From NCBI RefSeq assembly GCF_003952425.1, contig NZ_CP034449.1:434001-498000 (forward strand): a stretch of 64,000 nucleotides of DNA. Reading direction: 5' to 3'. Shown one piece after another: positions 18,545-27,287 of the stretch. The translations under genes and the position numbers were made by a program. Numbering within the stretch: position 1 is the first letter of the stretch; the number at the start of each line of letters is the position of its first letter. Below the pieces are notes generated by a model, which ran no database searches, was not told the origin of the DNA, and saw only the letters and a list, made by a program, of their open reading frames with translations. The DNA comes from Mesorhizobium sp. M2A.F.Ca.ET.046.03.2.1. GTDB lineage: Bacteria > Pseudomonadota > Alphaproteobacteria > Rhizobiales > Rhizobiaceae.

Positions 18545-18702
18545 GATTCGGGACTCCAGGCGGCCGGAGAACTCGTTTTAGCGGCGTCATGGTTGGTCAC
18601 ACAAGGCTGGAACTCGCCTTTCACGAACTGCCTCAACCCGCTGCCGTCCCGACCGGCGCGACGAAAGCCGACGAAATGCGACAGAAGTGCTGCCATTGCC
18701 GC

Positions 18703-18731
18703 TTGCAGTATCGAAAAGCGGCGGCTATAAG
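18703..18731 (+). promoter_or_regulatory. sigma70-type promoter of tRNA-Pro
   Basis: TTGCAG at 18703-18708 and TATAAG at 18726-18731 are separated by 17 bases and lie 15 bases before the tRNA. This is a near-consensus housekeeping promoter. Confidence 0.65.
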
Positions 18732-18746
18732 CCCGCCGTCTGGTCA

Positions 18747-18823
18747 CGGAGTGTAGCGCAGTCTGGTAGCGCACCTCGTTCGGGACGAGGGGGTCGCAGG
18801 TTCAAATCCTGCCACTCCGACCA
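18747..18823 (+). tRNA. tRNA-Pro (anticodon CGG)
   Basis: The 77-base gene folds as a cloverleaf: acceptor CGGAGTG pairs with CACTCCG, the discriminator A and encoded CCA follow, the anticodon stem CTCGT/ACGAG encloses loop TTCGGGA with anticodon CGG, and the T loop is GGTTCAAATCC. It reads CCG proline codons, which are frequent in this GC-rich genome. No integrase or att-like repeat is seen next to it. Confidence 0.96.
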
Positions 18824-18998
18824 GAAGAAACAAGCACTTGGATGCTTGCAATCCCGCGCGCCTCGTTGACTTTTTTCGTGGAACAGTGAGCCGATTGGCT
18901 TGTGCCGCCTATTGTGCTCGACAGCCGGCCCTTACTTTGACCTAATGGCGTACTGTCCTGGGTTCGTGGAGCGCGGAACCCGCAGAGCGGCTGAGAGA

Positions 18999-19328
18999 AT
19001 GACATTCAAGCCTACAGCCATTTTGATCGCGACGCTGCTTCTGGCAGCAGGCTGCTCATCGACCACCGCGTCGATCAGCCCGGCGAAATACGACAAGATG
19101 AACTGCGCCGAGCTCAACAATGCGGTGGGCGACACCGCCACGGATATTTCGCGTACCGCAATCGCCCGCGGCAAGGTCGCCAATACCAGCGTGCCGAACT
19201 GGCTGCTCGGCGGCGAACGTGTGAAGGCAGTGGTTGCCAATCGCGAAACCGTCCGGATCGAACGGCTGCAGCAACAGCAGCAGGTGATCGTCACGGCCAG
19301 AAAGCAAAGGTGCCCCTCCGCGCAGTGA
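18999..19328 (+). CDS. small lipoprotein of unknown function
   Basis: The 109-residue product has a lipoprotein signal: a lysine, the hydrophobic run AILIATLLLAAGC and a lipobox LAAGC with the lipidated cysteine at residue 19. The mature part contains CAELNNAVGDTATDIS, resembling conserved alphaproteobacterial small lipoproteins, and ends in a glutamine-rich helix and RKQRCPSAQ. The start at 18999 puts the signal first; an earlier in-frame start at 18900 would add residues before it. No function can be assigned. It is convergent with the opp operon. Confidence 0.8.
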   Translation: MTFKPTAILIATLLLAAGCSSTTASISPAKYDKMNCAELNNAVGDTATDISRTAIARGKVANTSVPNWLLGGERVKAVVANRETVRIERLQQQQQVIVTARKQRCPSAQ

Positions 19329-19356
19329 GCCGGCGCCCGGTCGGGCTCGCCCCGCC

Positions 19357-20973
19357 TCAAGCGCTGATGCGGAACCGTGTTGAATCGATCGCCGCGTTCA
19401 TCAGCGTCTGCGTGTAGGCCTCGCGCGGGTTGTCGAAGATTTCCTGCGTCGGTCCTTCCTCGACGATCTTTCCCTGCTTCATCACGATGATGTAGTCGGC
19501 CATGGCGCGCACCACAGCGAGGTCGTGGCTGATGAAGAGGTAGGACAGCTCGTGGTCGGCTTGCAGCTTGCGCAGCAATTCCACGATCTGCTTCTGCACC
19601 GAGCGGTCGAGCGCCGAGGTCGGCTCGTCCAGCACCACCACTTTCGGCTTCAAGATCATGGCGCGGGCAATGGCGATGCGCTGGCGCTGGCCACCGGAGA
19701 ATTCGTGCGGATAGCGGTTGCGGGCGTTGGGATCGAGGCCGACCTCGCGCAACGCCTCGACGGCGCGCTGGTCGCGCTGCTTGCCGGTCAGCGAAGGCTC
19801 ATGCACCAGAAGGCCCTCGGTGATCACCTGGCCGACGGTCATGCGCGGCGACAACGAACCGAACGGGTCCTGGAAGACGAGCTGCAATTCGCGCCTGAGC
19901 GGCCGCATCGCCTGGCGATCGGCTCCTGAGATGTCGCGGTCGCCGAAGCGGATGACGCCGTCGCTGGGCAAGAGCCTGAGCAGCGCGCGGCCGAGCGTCG
20001 ACTTGCCCGAACCGGATTCGCCGACGATGCCGATCGTCTGGTTGCGCTTCAGCCTGACCGAGATCTTGTCCACCGCGCGCAGCATCAGCGGCTCGCCGCC
20101 GAGGAAGCCGCCGCCGATCTTGAAGACGACTTCGACATTTCGGCCTTCGAGCAGCACCGGCGAATTGGCCGGCGGCGCCGCCTTGCTGCCGGTCGGCTCG
20201 GCCGCGAGCAGCATTTTGGTGTAGGCATGCTGCGGATTGGCGAAGAGCGCTTCCGCCGCGCCCTCCTCCACCACTTCGCCCTGGCGCATGACATAGACCC
20301 GGTCGGCGAAACGGCGCACGATGCCGAGGTCGTGGGTGATGAAGACGATCGCCATGCCGAGCTTGCGCTGCAGTTCGGCCAGCAGCATCAGGATCTGCGC
20401 TTGGATGGTGACGTCGAGCGCTGTCGTCGGCTCATCTGCGATCAGGATGTCGGGATCGTTGGCGAGAGCCATGGCGATCATGACGCGCTGACGCTGGCCG
20501 CCCGACATTTCGTGCGGGTAGGATTTCATGCGCCGCTCGGGATCGGGGATGTGCACCAGCCTGAGCAGCTTCAGCGCTTCTTCGCGCGCCGCCGGCCCGG
20601 AGAGCCCGCGGTGCCGGCGGATCGGCTCGATCAGCTGGTTGCCGATGGTGTAGAGCGGGTCGAGCGAGGTCATCGGCTCCTGGAAGATCATGCTGATCTT
20701 GCGGCCGCGCACCTTGTTGAGCTCGCTCTTCGACAGGGTCAGAAGGTTCTGGCCACGGTAGTCGACATGGCCGGTCGCCTCGCCATTGGAGGACAAGAGG
20801 TTCATCGCCGCCATCATCGTCTGGCTCTTGCCGGAGCCGGATTCGCCGACGACGGCGACGGTCTCGCCCGCCTTCACGTTGATACTAATGCCTTTGACCG
20901 CCTCCACCGTGCCGTCGAGGGTCTGGAAGCGGACGCGCAGGTCCTTGACGCTGAGGATCGTTTCGGTGGCCAT
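19357..20973 (-). CDS. oligopeptide ABC transporter ATPase, fused OppD-OppF
   Basis: The 538-residue protein holds two ABC ATPase domains in tandem. Each has a Walker A GESGSGKS (about residues 50 and 325), a signature (MSGGQRQRV and FSGGQRQRI) and Walker B ([12 protein letters not shown] and [12 protein letters not shown]). This is the fused arrangement also seen in YejF and GsiA, replacing separate OppD and OppF. It energises peptide import by OppB and OppC at the inner membrane. The ATG at 20973 lies one base after the oppC stop; an earlier in-frame codon at 20994 is possible. Confidence 0.93.
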   Translation of the reverse strand: MATETILSVKDLRVRFQTLDGTVEAVKGISINVKAGETVAVVGESGSGKSQTMMAAMNLLSSNGEATGHVDYRGQNLLTLSKSELNKVRGRKISMIFQEPMTSLDPLYTIGNQLIEPIRRHRGLSGPAAREEALKLLRLVHIPDPERRMKSYPHEMSGGQRQRVMIAMALANDPDILIADEPTTALDVTIQAQILMLLAELQRKLGMAIVFITHDLGIVRRFADRVYVMRQGEVVEEGAAEALFANPQHAYTKMLLAAEPTGSKAAPPANSPVLLEGRNVEVVFKIGGGFLGGEPLMLRAVDKISVRLKRNQTIGIVGESGSGKSTLGRALLRLLPSDGVIRFGDRDISGADRQAMRPLRRELQLVFQDPFGSLSPRMTVGQVITEGLLVHEPSLTGKQRDQRAVEALREVGLDPNARNRYPHEFSGGQRQRIAIARAMILKPKVVVLDEPTSALDRSVQKQIVELLRKLQADHELSYLFISHDLAVVRAMADYIIVMKQGKIVEEGPTQEIFDNPREAYTQTLMNAAIDSTRFRISA

Positions 20974-20974
20974 G

Positions 20975-22099
20975 TCAGCGGTCCTTCGGATCAAGCGCGT
21001 CGCGCAGGCCGTCGCCGACGAAGTTCAGGGCAAACAGCGTCGAGACGAGGAAGAAAGCCGGGAACAACAGCAGCCAGTTGGCGTAGCCGATGTTCTTGGC
21101 GCCGACCGAGATCAGCACGCCCCAGCTGGTCATCGGCTCCTGCACGCCGAGGCCAAGGAAGGAAAGAAAACTTTCCAGGATGATGACCTGCGGCACAAGC
21201 AGCGTCATGTAGATGACGACCGGGCCAAGCAGGTTGGGGATGACATGGCGCAGCAGGATGCCGCGCTGACCGACGCCCATCGCTTCCGCCGCCTGGACAT
21301 ATTCCTGCCTTCGGATCGACAGCGCCTGGCCGCGCACGATGCGCGCCATGTCTAGCCACAGCACAGCCCCCACCGCCAGGAACATCAGCACGAAGTTGCG
21401 GCCGAAGAACACCACCAGCATGATGACGAAGAAGATGAAGGGCAGCGAATAGAGCACGTCGACGATGCGCATCATCACCTCGTCGACCCGGCCGCCGGCA
21501 AACCCGGCGGTCGCGCCGTAGATGACGCCGATGACACCGGCGACGACGCCGGCGAGCAGGCCGATGGCGAGCGAAATGCGCCCGGCCATCAGTGTTCGCG
21601 AAAGCAGGTCGCGGCCGGTGTTGTCAGTGCCGAAGTAGAAATATTGCTGCTTGATGGCCGAGCTCATCGTCACTTCGAGCCCATCGGCCGACTTGTTCTC
21701 GATCCTGGTGTCGTCGAAGGCGTCGGAACGGTCGAGATAGCGGATGTTGCGGTCGTCGATCGGCTTGGTCGAGGTGACGGTGACGATGACGCGGTTGCCG
21801 TCCTGGTGCCATTCCTTGATGTTGGCGCGCATGCGCTTGATGGCATCGGTGAGCGCACCCTGGATCATGTCGGGCTTCGGATAGGCCGACAGGCTCGGCG
21901 GCATGCGCACATAGTCGCCGTAGATGGTGGTGTATTCGTGCGGCACGACCATTGGGCCGAACACGCTGATGACGGTGATGAAAGCCAGGTAGTAGAGGCT
22001 GAACATCGCGGCGCGGTTGCGCTTCAGCCGCGCCCAGGCATTGCCCCAGAGCGAACGGCCGACGATCGGCTCGGGCACGGCGACGGCGAGATCAGTCAT
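20975..22099 (-). CDS. oppC: oligopeptide ABC transporter permease OppC
   Basis: This 374-residue inner-membrane permease has an N-terminal helix (SLYYLAFITVISVFGPMVVP), then a periplasmic stretch of about 120 residues, then five helices including the coupling EAA loop (QAAEAMGVGQRGILLRHVIPN). The periplasmic insert between helices 1 and 2 is larger than in most dipeptide permeases and recalls YejE. It overlaps oppB by eight bases. The start at 22099 was chosen for that overlap and for homology. Confidence 0.92.
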   Translation of the reverse strand: MTDLAVAVPEPIVGRSLWGNAWARLKRNRAAMFSLYYLAFITVISVFGPMVVPHEYTTIYGDYVRMPPSLSAYPKPDMIQGALTDAIKRMRANIKEWHQDGNRVIVTVTSTKPIDDRNIRYLDRSDAFDDTRIENKSADGLEVTMSSAIKQQYFYFGTDNTGRDLLSRTLMAGRISLAIGLLAGVVAGVIGVIYGATAGFAGGRVDEVMMRIVDVLYSLPFIFFVIMLVVFFGRNFVLMFLAVGAVLWLDMARIVRGQALSIRRQEYVQAAEAMGVGQRGILLRHVIPNLLGPVVIYMTLLVPQVIILESFLSFLGLGVQEPMTSWGVLISVGAKNIGYANWLLLFPAFFLVSTLFALNFVGDGLRDALDPKDR

Positions 22100-23015
22100 A
22101 GCGCACCCTCGGATCAACCACCGCGTAGAGAAGATCGACGATCAGGTTGAAGACGATGGTGAAGAGCGCGATCACCACCACGGTTCCCATGACCAGCGTG
22201 TAGTCGCGGTTGAGCGCGGCATCGACGAAATAGCGGCCGACGCCGGGAATGGAAAAGATCGTCTCGACAATGATCGAGCCGGTGAGCAGGGCCGCGGCTG
22301 CCGGGCCGGTGAAGGAGACGATCGGCAGCACGGCGCCGCGCAGCGCGTGCTTGACCACCACCGACCAGTCGGAGAGACCGAGAGCGCGGGCGGTGCGGAT
22401 GTGGTGGGAGCGCAGGCTCTCGATCATCGAGCCGCGCATCAGGCGGGCGACGATGGCGATCTGCGGCAAGGCCAACGTCAGCACCGGGCCGACCTTGTTG
22501 ATCAAGGCGCCGTCGCCCCAGCCGCCGATCGGCAGGAGCTTCCAGGACAGCCCGAAGACAAGCTGGATCACCGGCGCGATGACGAAGGTCGGGATGGTGC
22601 TGCCGGCAGTGGCGAGCGCAATCACCGAATAGTCGGCGATTTTGTTCTGGTTGAGCGCCGCGATCGTACCCAGGATCGAGCCCACAATCAGCGCCAGCAC
22701 CAATGCCGACGTGCCGAGCTGAACGGAGATCGGCAGACCCTTGGCGAAGAGTTCGGTGACGGTGAAATCCGGCAGGTTGTAGCTCGGGCCGAAACTGCCA
22801 CGCAAAAGATTGCCGAGATAGTGGAGATATTGCAGCCAGAGCGGATCGTTGAGGCCGAACTGGGCTTCGAGATTGGCCCTGATCTCGGGGCTCAGGCCCC
22901 TCTCCTGGTTGAACGGGCCGCCAGGGGCGACGCGGATCAGGAAGAACGCCACCGTCACGATGACTAACAGCGTCGGGATGGCGGTCAACAACCGCCGGAA
23001 GACATAACGCAGCAT
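22092..23015 (-). CDS. oppB: oligopeptide ABC transporter permease OppB
   Basis: The 307-residue protein begins MLRYVFRRLLTAIPTLLVI and is nearly the same length as E. coli OppB, with matching blocks FFLIRVAPGGPF, RGSMIESLRSHHIRTARALG (the coupling loop) and NRDYTLVMG. Six helices are evident. The frame continues upstream to 23156, but homology and the first hydrophobic helix start at 23015. It partners OppC in the inner membrane. Confidence 0.94.
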   Translation of the reverse strand: MLRYVFRRLLTAIPTLLVIVTVAFFLIRVAPGGPFNQERGLSPEIRANLEAQFGLNDPLWLQYLHYLGNLLRGSFGPSYNLPDFTVTELFAKGLPISVQLGTSALVLALIVGSILGTIAALNQNKIADYSVIALATAGSTIPTFVIAPVIQLVFGLSWKLLPIGGWGDGALINKVGPVLTLALPQIAIVARLMRGSMIESLRSHHIRTARALGLSDWSVVVKHALRGAVLPIVSFTGPAAAALLTGSIIVETIFSIPGVGRYFVDAALNRDYTLVMGTVVVIALFTIVFNLIVDLLYAVVDPRVRYD

Positions 23016-23140
23016 CGGCGCCCCGCTTGAGCCAGGGCGACGGCTCTCCAGACGAGATCGTGGCGCGCTGGCATCTCTGATCTTCGCACCGGGGCAGTCG
23101 AAAATCCAATCCGACTTTCGGCCCGGCACGACGACAGACC

Positions 23141-23173
23141 GTGTCGCCGCCCTCAAAAAGAGAGCGGCGGCAC
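23141..23173 (-). terminator. hairpin between oppA and oppB (attenuator-like)
   Basis: On the minus strand GTGCCGCCGCTCT and GAGGGCGGCGACAC flank a CTTTTT-rich loop. The stem lies 16 bases after the oppA stop within the 173-base gap to oppB. Such hairpins often stabilise the binding-protein transcript and reduce read-through to the permease genes. No T run follows, so full termination is unlikely. Confidence 0.5.
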
Positions 23174-23188
23174 GGCCAAGGTTACTTG

Positions 23189-24781
23189 TCAGTCCTTGGA
23201 GATGAAGCGGGACGGATGAATGTCCATCACATTGTCATCGAAGCCATGCAGCTTCGAGGAAACGATGTCGTGATAGCTGTAGTAGAGCAGCGGGATCTGG
23301 CCGACGTCGTCGACGAGGATGCGCTCGGCCTCAGCGAGGTCCTTCATGCGCTCTTCCGGCTTGCCGCCGGCGGCTGCCGCCTTGTCCATCGCGGCTTCGT
23401 AGGCCGAGCTGTTGTAGTTCGAGTAGTTGTTGCCGCTCGCCTTGCGTGAGATGCCGAGGAAGGTCTCAGGATCCTTGTAGTCGGCGATCCAGGCGGCGCG
23501 AGCGACGTCGTAATTGCCCTTCTGCTCGAGGAAGCCGTAGTGGGTCTTGGTGTCGGTGTTGAGCAGCGTGACCTCGACGCCGAGCGGCTTCAGCTGTTCC
23601 TGGATAGCAACCGCCGTATTCTTATGGTTTTCCGAGGTGTTGTAACGGATTTCCATCTTCAGCGGATGCTCGGGCGTGTAGCCGAGCTTCTCCAGGATCT
23701 TCTTGGCCGCGTCCTCGCGGTCGATCTGCGGCATGTCGGCGTATTTGGCCAGCGACGGCGTGTAGCCCTCGATGCCCGGAGGCACCATTGAATATCCAGG
23801 CAGCATCGAGTTCTGCCAGACCTTCTCGGCCAGGAAGTCGCGATCGATCGCCATCGAGATGGCGTTGCGCAGCTCGACATTGTCCCACGGCGCCTTGTCG
23901 GTCTTGACCGCATAATAATAGGTGCCGAGATATGGCCCGACACGGACCTGGTCACCAAATTTGGCTTTGAGATCGGCGAGCTGCTCGGTCGGCAGGTCAC
24001 CATAGCTGTCGAGCTCGCCAGCCTCGAAGCGCTTCATCGCCGACGAGCGATCCTCGGTCGGGATGTAGTTCACCACGTCGAGCTTGACGCTCGCTGCGTC
24101 CCAGAATTTCGGATTCTTGACCATCTTGAGATGGTCGTTGGGCACCCATTCGGCCAGCGTATAGGCGCCGTTGGAAACCAGCTTGCCGGGCTTGATCCAA
24201 TCGGCGCCGAGCTTGTCAATGGAAGCCTTGTTGACCGGATAGGTCGCCTGATGGGTCAGCATCTCCAGGAAATAAGGCGTCGGCGCCTTCAGCGTGACTT
24301 CAAGCGTGTTGGCGTCGATCGCCTTCACGCCCATATCCTCGGCCTTGCCTTTCTTGGTGTTGAAGTCCTCGGCGCCCTTCACCGGATAGAGCATCGAGGC
24401 GTATTCCGCGGCGGTGGCCGGATCTTCCAGCCGATGGAACGAATAGACGAAGTCGTCCGCCGTCACCGGGGTGCCGTCCGACCAGAGGCCGTCCTTGCGC
24501 AGCTTGAAGGTGTAGACGGTGCCGTCGTCGGACACTGTCCAGCTTTCGGCGGCGCCCGGAATGAGGTTCGTCTTCTGGTCGTGCATGACGAGGCCCTGGA
24601 ACAGGTCGCGTATGATATCGGCTTCGTAGGTCGTCGACGTCTTGTGTGGATCGACCGTCTCCGCCTCCGCGGCGCTGCCGCGGTTGTAGACGGTTTCGGC
24701 GAAAGCATGGGTGTAAAAGGAGCCCGTGGCCAGAGCCAAGGTGGTGGCGAACGCCGTCGCCTTCAGCATGTTTTTCAGCAT
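23189..24781 (-). CDS. oppA: oligopeptide ABC transporter substrate-binding protein OppA
   Basis: The 530-residue protein has a Sec signal peptide of about 28 residues ending THAFAE. The mature SBP_bac_5 domain shows the family blocks TVDPHKTSTTYEADIIRDLF, PGAAESWTVSDDGTVYTFKLR, DGTPVTADDFVYSFHR and NAISMAIDRDFL. It binds peptides in the periplasm and delivers them to OppBC. It is the first gene of the opp operon. Specificity is unproven, but similarity is to OppA rather than to DppA or NikA. Confidence 0.92.
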   Translation of the reverse strand: MLKNMLKATAFATTLALATGSFYTHAFAETVYNRGSAAEAETVDPHKTSTTYEADIIRDLFQGLVMHDQKTNLIPGAAESWTVSDDGTVYTFKLRKDGLWSDGTPVTADDFVYSFHRLEDPATAAEYASMLYPVKGAEDFNTKKGKAEDMGVKAIDANTLEVTLKAPTPYFLEMLTHQATYPVNKASIDKLGADWIKPGKLVSNGAYTLAEWVPNDHLKMVKNPKFWDAASVKLDVVNYIPTEDRSSAMKRFEAGELDSYGDLPTEQLADLKAKFGDQVRVGPYLGTYYYAVKTDKAPWDNVELRNAISMAIDRDFLAEKVWQNSMLPGYSMVPPGIEGYTPSLAKYADMPQIDREDAAKKILEKLGYTPEHPLKMEIRYNTSENHKNTAVAIQEQLKPLGVEVTLLNTDTKTHYGFLEQKGNYDVARAAWIADYKDPETFLGISRKASGNNYSNYNSSAYEAAMDKAAAAGGKPEERMKDLAEAERILVDDVGQIPLLYYSYHDIVSSKLHGFDDNVMDIHPSRFISKD

Positions 24782-25070
24782 GAAGTTCTCCCTGTCGGCG
24801 CAGCCCCTCAGCCGCGCCTTAAGTGTTGACGCCCCGGACCCGTTGAAACGGCCCCTTTCAGGCGTGCCGCCGGTCCCTTCCGGCTGCTGGTGGCTGGAGA
24901 CTAGACAGAGCGGAATCTTATTTCAACCATTGCCTGCTTGACGCAAAGTGAACGTCATCACGCTAAAACAGCGAAAACTAACGTTATAAACCTACCTTCA
25001 ACTTGGCACACCCGCCGGTTGTTCGACGCGTTTTCTGTTTTTGCAGGCGGGGTTTGGCATTCTCCGCAAC
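24782..25070. other. divergent intergenic region, oppA and TadE-like gene
   Basis: This 289-base gap must hold promoters for both directions. It has a locally AT-rich patch around 24960-25010, including TATAAA near 24985, but no convincing -35 partner. No open frame or repeat was recognised. Confidence 0.5.
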
Positions 25071-25517
25071 ATGCTGAAAAACCGAAAATTCCTTGCTTCG
25101 TGCTGTCGTTTCCGGGCGGATGCCACGGGCACATCGGCAGTCGAATTCGCCATGCTTGCGCCGGTCTTCATCCTGCTTTTGCTCGGCATGGTTGCATACG
25201 GAATCTATTTCGGCGCCAGCCATTCTGTGCAGCAGATCGCCGCCGATGCGGCGCGAACGGCGATCGCCGGCCTCAACCAGACCGAGCGGCAGGCACTGGT
25301 CACTGATTTCATCGCGCATGACGTCTCCGGCTACCCCTTCGTCGATCCTAACAAGCTGACCGTCAATGCAAAGGACAGTGTCGCCGATGGCAGCCAGTTC
25401 GTCGTCTCCGTCACCTATGATGCGCGCAACCTGCCGATCTGGAACCTGTTCAGGACGCTGCCGCTGCCGGGTACGACGATACAGCGCCAGTCGACGATTC
25501 GTGTCGGAGGCATATGA
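25071..25517 (+). CDS. TadE-like pseudopilin/pilus assembly protein
   Basis: The 148-residue protein has a short basic N-terminus, then GTSAVEFAMLAPVFILLLLGMVAYGIYF, the TadE signature: a glutamate at position five of a type IV prepilin-like cleavage region followed by one long helix (shown here for description, key parts AVEFAMLAP). The rest is periplasmic. TadE-type proteins are minor pseudopilins of Flp/Tad systems. The ATG at 25071 was preferred to an upstream TTG. It overlaps the following TadG-like gene by ATGA. No tadA, tadB or flp gene is in the window. Confidence 0.85.
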   Translation: MLKNRKFLASCCRFRADATGTSAVEFAMLAPVFILLLLGMVAYGIYFGASHSVQQIAADAARTAIAGLNQTERQALVTDFIAHDVSGYPFVDPNKLTVNAKDSVADGSQFVVSVTYDARNLPIWNLFRTLPLPGTTIQRQSTIRVGGI

Positions 25518-27280
25518 TGTCCATCAAGGGGGGATTGATGGCGGCGACGAGGAGGCTCGTCGCCGACCGTAGCGCGAATTTCGCCGTGATGACGGCGCTG
25601 TGCACGCCAGTCGCGCTGGCGCTGACCGCCTTCGCGATCGACGAAGGTTCCCTTTACAACGAGCGCCGTGCCGCGCAGTCGATCGTCGATCTCGCCGCCA
25701 TCACCGCGGCCTCGAACATCCCCAATGCCCAGCAGGCGGTGCTGACGACGCTCGCCGACAACGGCATCACCTCGGTCGCGGTGCAGCAACAAGGCACCAA
25801 CGTGGCGCCAACCGCCACCAAGGCGGTCGTCCAGATCGTGCCGGGGCGCTACACCGGCGTCAGCACCATTGCCGCCGGCAACCGGTTCGAGGCGGGCAAG
25901 CTGCCCTACAATGCCGTGCAGGTGTCGCTGAAGAAGCAAGGCACGCTCTATTTCGCCGGCTCGATCATGGCGCCGCCCACACTCGGCACGACGGCCATCG
26001 CCAGCGCGCAGCCGCAGGCAGCTTTCTCGGTCGGCTCGCGACTCGCCAGTCTCAATGGCGGCATTCTCAACGCGCTTATCGGCAGCCTTCTCGGCGGCAA
26101 CATCTCGCTCAGCGTGATGGACTACAATTCGCTGATCTCGGCCGATGTCGACGTGCTCTCCTTCGTCGACCAACTTGCCGTGCAGCTCAGGCTGACCGGC
26201 GTTTCCTATTCGGACGTGCTCGCCTCGAAGGCGACGGTCGGCCAGATCGCCACCGCCATGGCCAACGTGCCGGGGCTGGACCGTACGGCCAAGATCGCAT
26301 TGCAGACCATGGCTTCCAGCGCCACCAATACTGTCAAGATTCCGCTCAGCACTCTCGTCGACCTTGGCCCGGTGGGCGGCCTGGGCCTTGGACAGAAACC
26401 CGCCGGGCTGTCGGTCGAGGCCAGCGCGCTCAGCATGTTGACGGCGGCGGCGGCTTTGGCCAACGGCACGAACCAGGTCGCGGTCAATCTCGGCGCTACC
26501 ATACCGGGGCTGGCATCGACGACGCTTGCCATCGCCATCGGCGAGCCCATGCAGAACTCGCCCTGGCTCGCGGTGGGGGAATCAGGCACCGTGGTGCGCA
26601 CGGCGCAGACACGCATCAAGCTCAACGCCAGCGTCACCGTCGGCAATTCCAATCTCGGCGGCGGCATCAATCTGCTTGCCGTCAACCTGCCGCTCAATGT
26701 CGAGGTCGCCTATGCCGAGGCCAAGCTGACCGATATCACCTGTCCGACCGGCCCCTCCAGCATCAAGGTCTCGATCGCCACGCAACCAGGAGTCGTCGAG
26801 GCTCATCTGGCCGACAGCAACGCCAGTGGTTTCGCGGACTTCACCAAGCCGCAATCCTTCTCCGACGCCGAGATCGCGGATGTCAGCCTCAAGCTGTTGC
26901 TGATCAACCTCAACCTGCTGCAGATCAAAGGATCGTCGGCCTTTTCAATCACCAACATGGCGCCGACCACGCTGACCTATAGTGCCACCGACATCGCCAA
27001 CAAGGCGATCAAGACGGTGTCGACAAGGAACCTGACGCAGTCGCTGACGACATCGTTGATCAACAAACTGTCGTTGTCGGTCAACGCGCTGGGGCTCGGC
27101 CTCGATGTGACCGCCCTGCTCGGCGCGGTCAAGCCGGCGGTGACAACGCTGCTCAACGGCGTGACCGCGCCGGTCGACAGCCTGGTCTACAACGTGCTTG
27201 GGACACTGGGCGTGCATGTCGGCGAGGCCGATGTGCGCGTGACCGGCGCGACATGCGGCCGCTCGGTCCTCGTCCAGTAG
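25514..27280 (+). CDS. TadG-like protein with putative Flp pilus N-terminal domain
   Basis: The 588-residue product starts with a TadG/Tad_N-type domain: DRSANFAVMTALCTPVALALTAFAIDEG, a helix preceding YNERRAAQSIVDLAAITAA (given as AAQSIVDLAAITAA, the usual AxxxADAAALAA-like region). The rest is a long hydrophobic, alanine- and threonine-rich periplasmic part with two cysteines (DITCPTG and TGATCGRS) that could form a disulfide. No von Willebrand A motif was found. It is probably membrane-anchored and faces the periplasm. Together with the TadE-like gene it forms a two-gene unit. Its exact job is unknown. Confidence 0.8.
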   Translation: MMSIKGGLMAATRRLVADRSANFAVMTALCTPVALALTAFAIDEGSLYNERRAAQSIVDLAAITAASNIPNAQQAVLTTLADNGITSVAVQQQGTNVAPTATKAVVQIVPGRYTGVSTIAAGNRFEAGKLPYNAVQVSLKKQGTLYFAGSIMAPPTLGTTAIASAQPQAAFSVGSRLASLNGGILNALIGSLLGGNISLSVMDYNSLISADVDVLSFVDQLAVQLRLTGVSYSDVLASKATVGQIATAMANVPGLDRTAKIALQTMASSATNTVKIPLSTLVDLGPVGGLGLGQKPAGLSVEASALSMLTAAAALANGTNQVAVNLGATIPGLASTTLAIAIGEPMQNSPWLAVGESGTVVRTAQTRIKLNASVTVGNSNLGGGINLLAVNLPLNVEVAYAEAKLTDITCPTGPSSIKVSIATQPGVVEAHLADSNASGFADFTKPQSFSDAEIADVSLKLLLINLNLLQIKGSSAFSITNMAPTTLTYSATDIANKAIKTVSTRNLTQSLTTSLINKLSLSVNALGLGLDVTALLGAVKPAVTTLLNGVTAPVDSLVYNVLGTLGVHVGEADVRVTGATCGRSVLVQ

Positions 27281-27287
27281 GCCGCTA

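Noticed and set aside
18747..18823. tRNA-Pro as an integration site for a mobile island
   Set aside because: No integrase and no repeated tRNA end were seen within reach.
18831..18848. Hairpin after tRNA-Pro as terminator
   Set aside because: CAAGCA/TGCTTG is only six base pairs and no T run follows.
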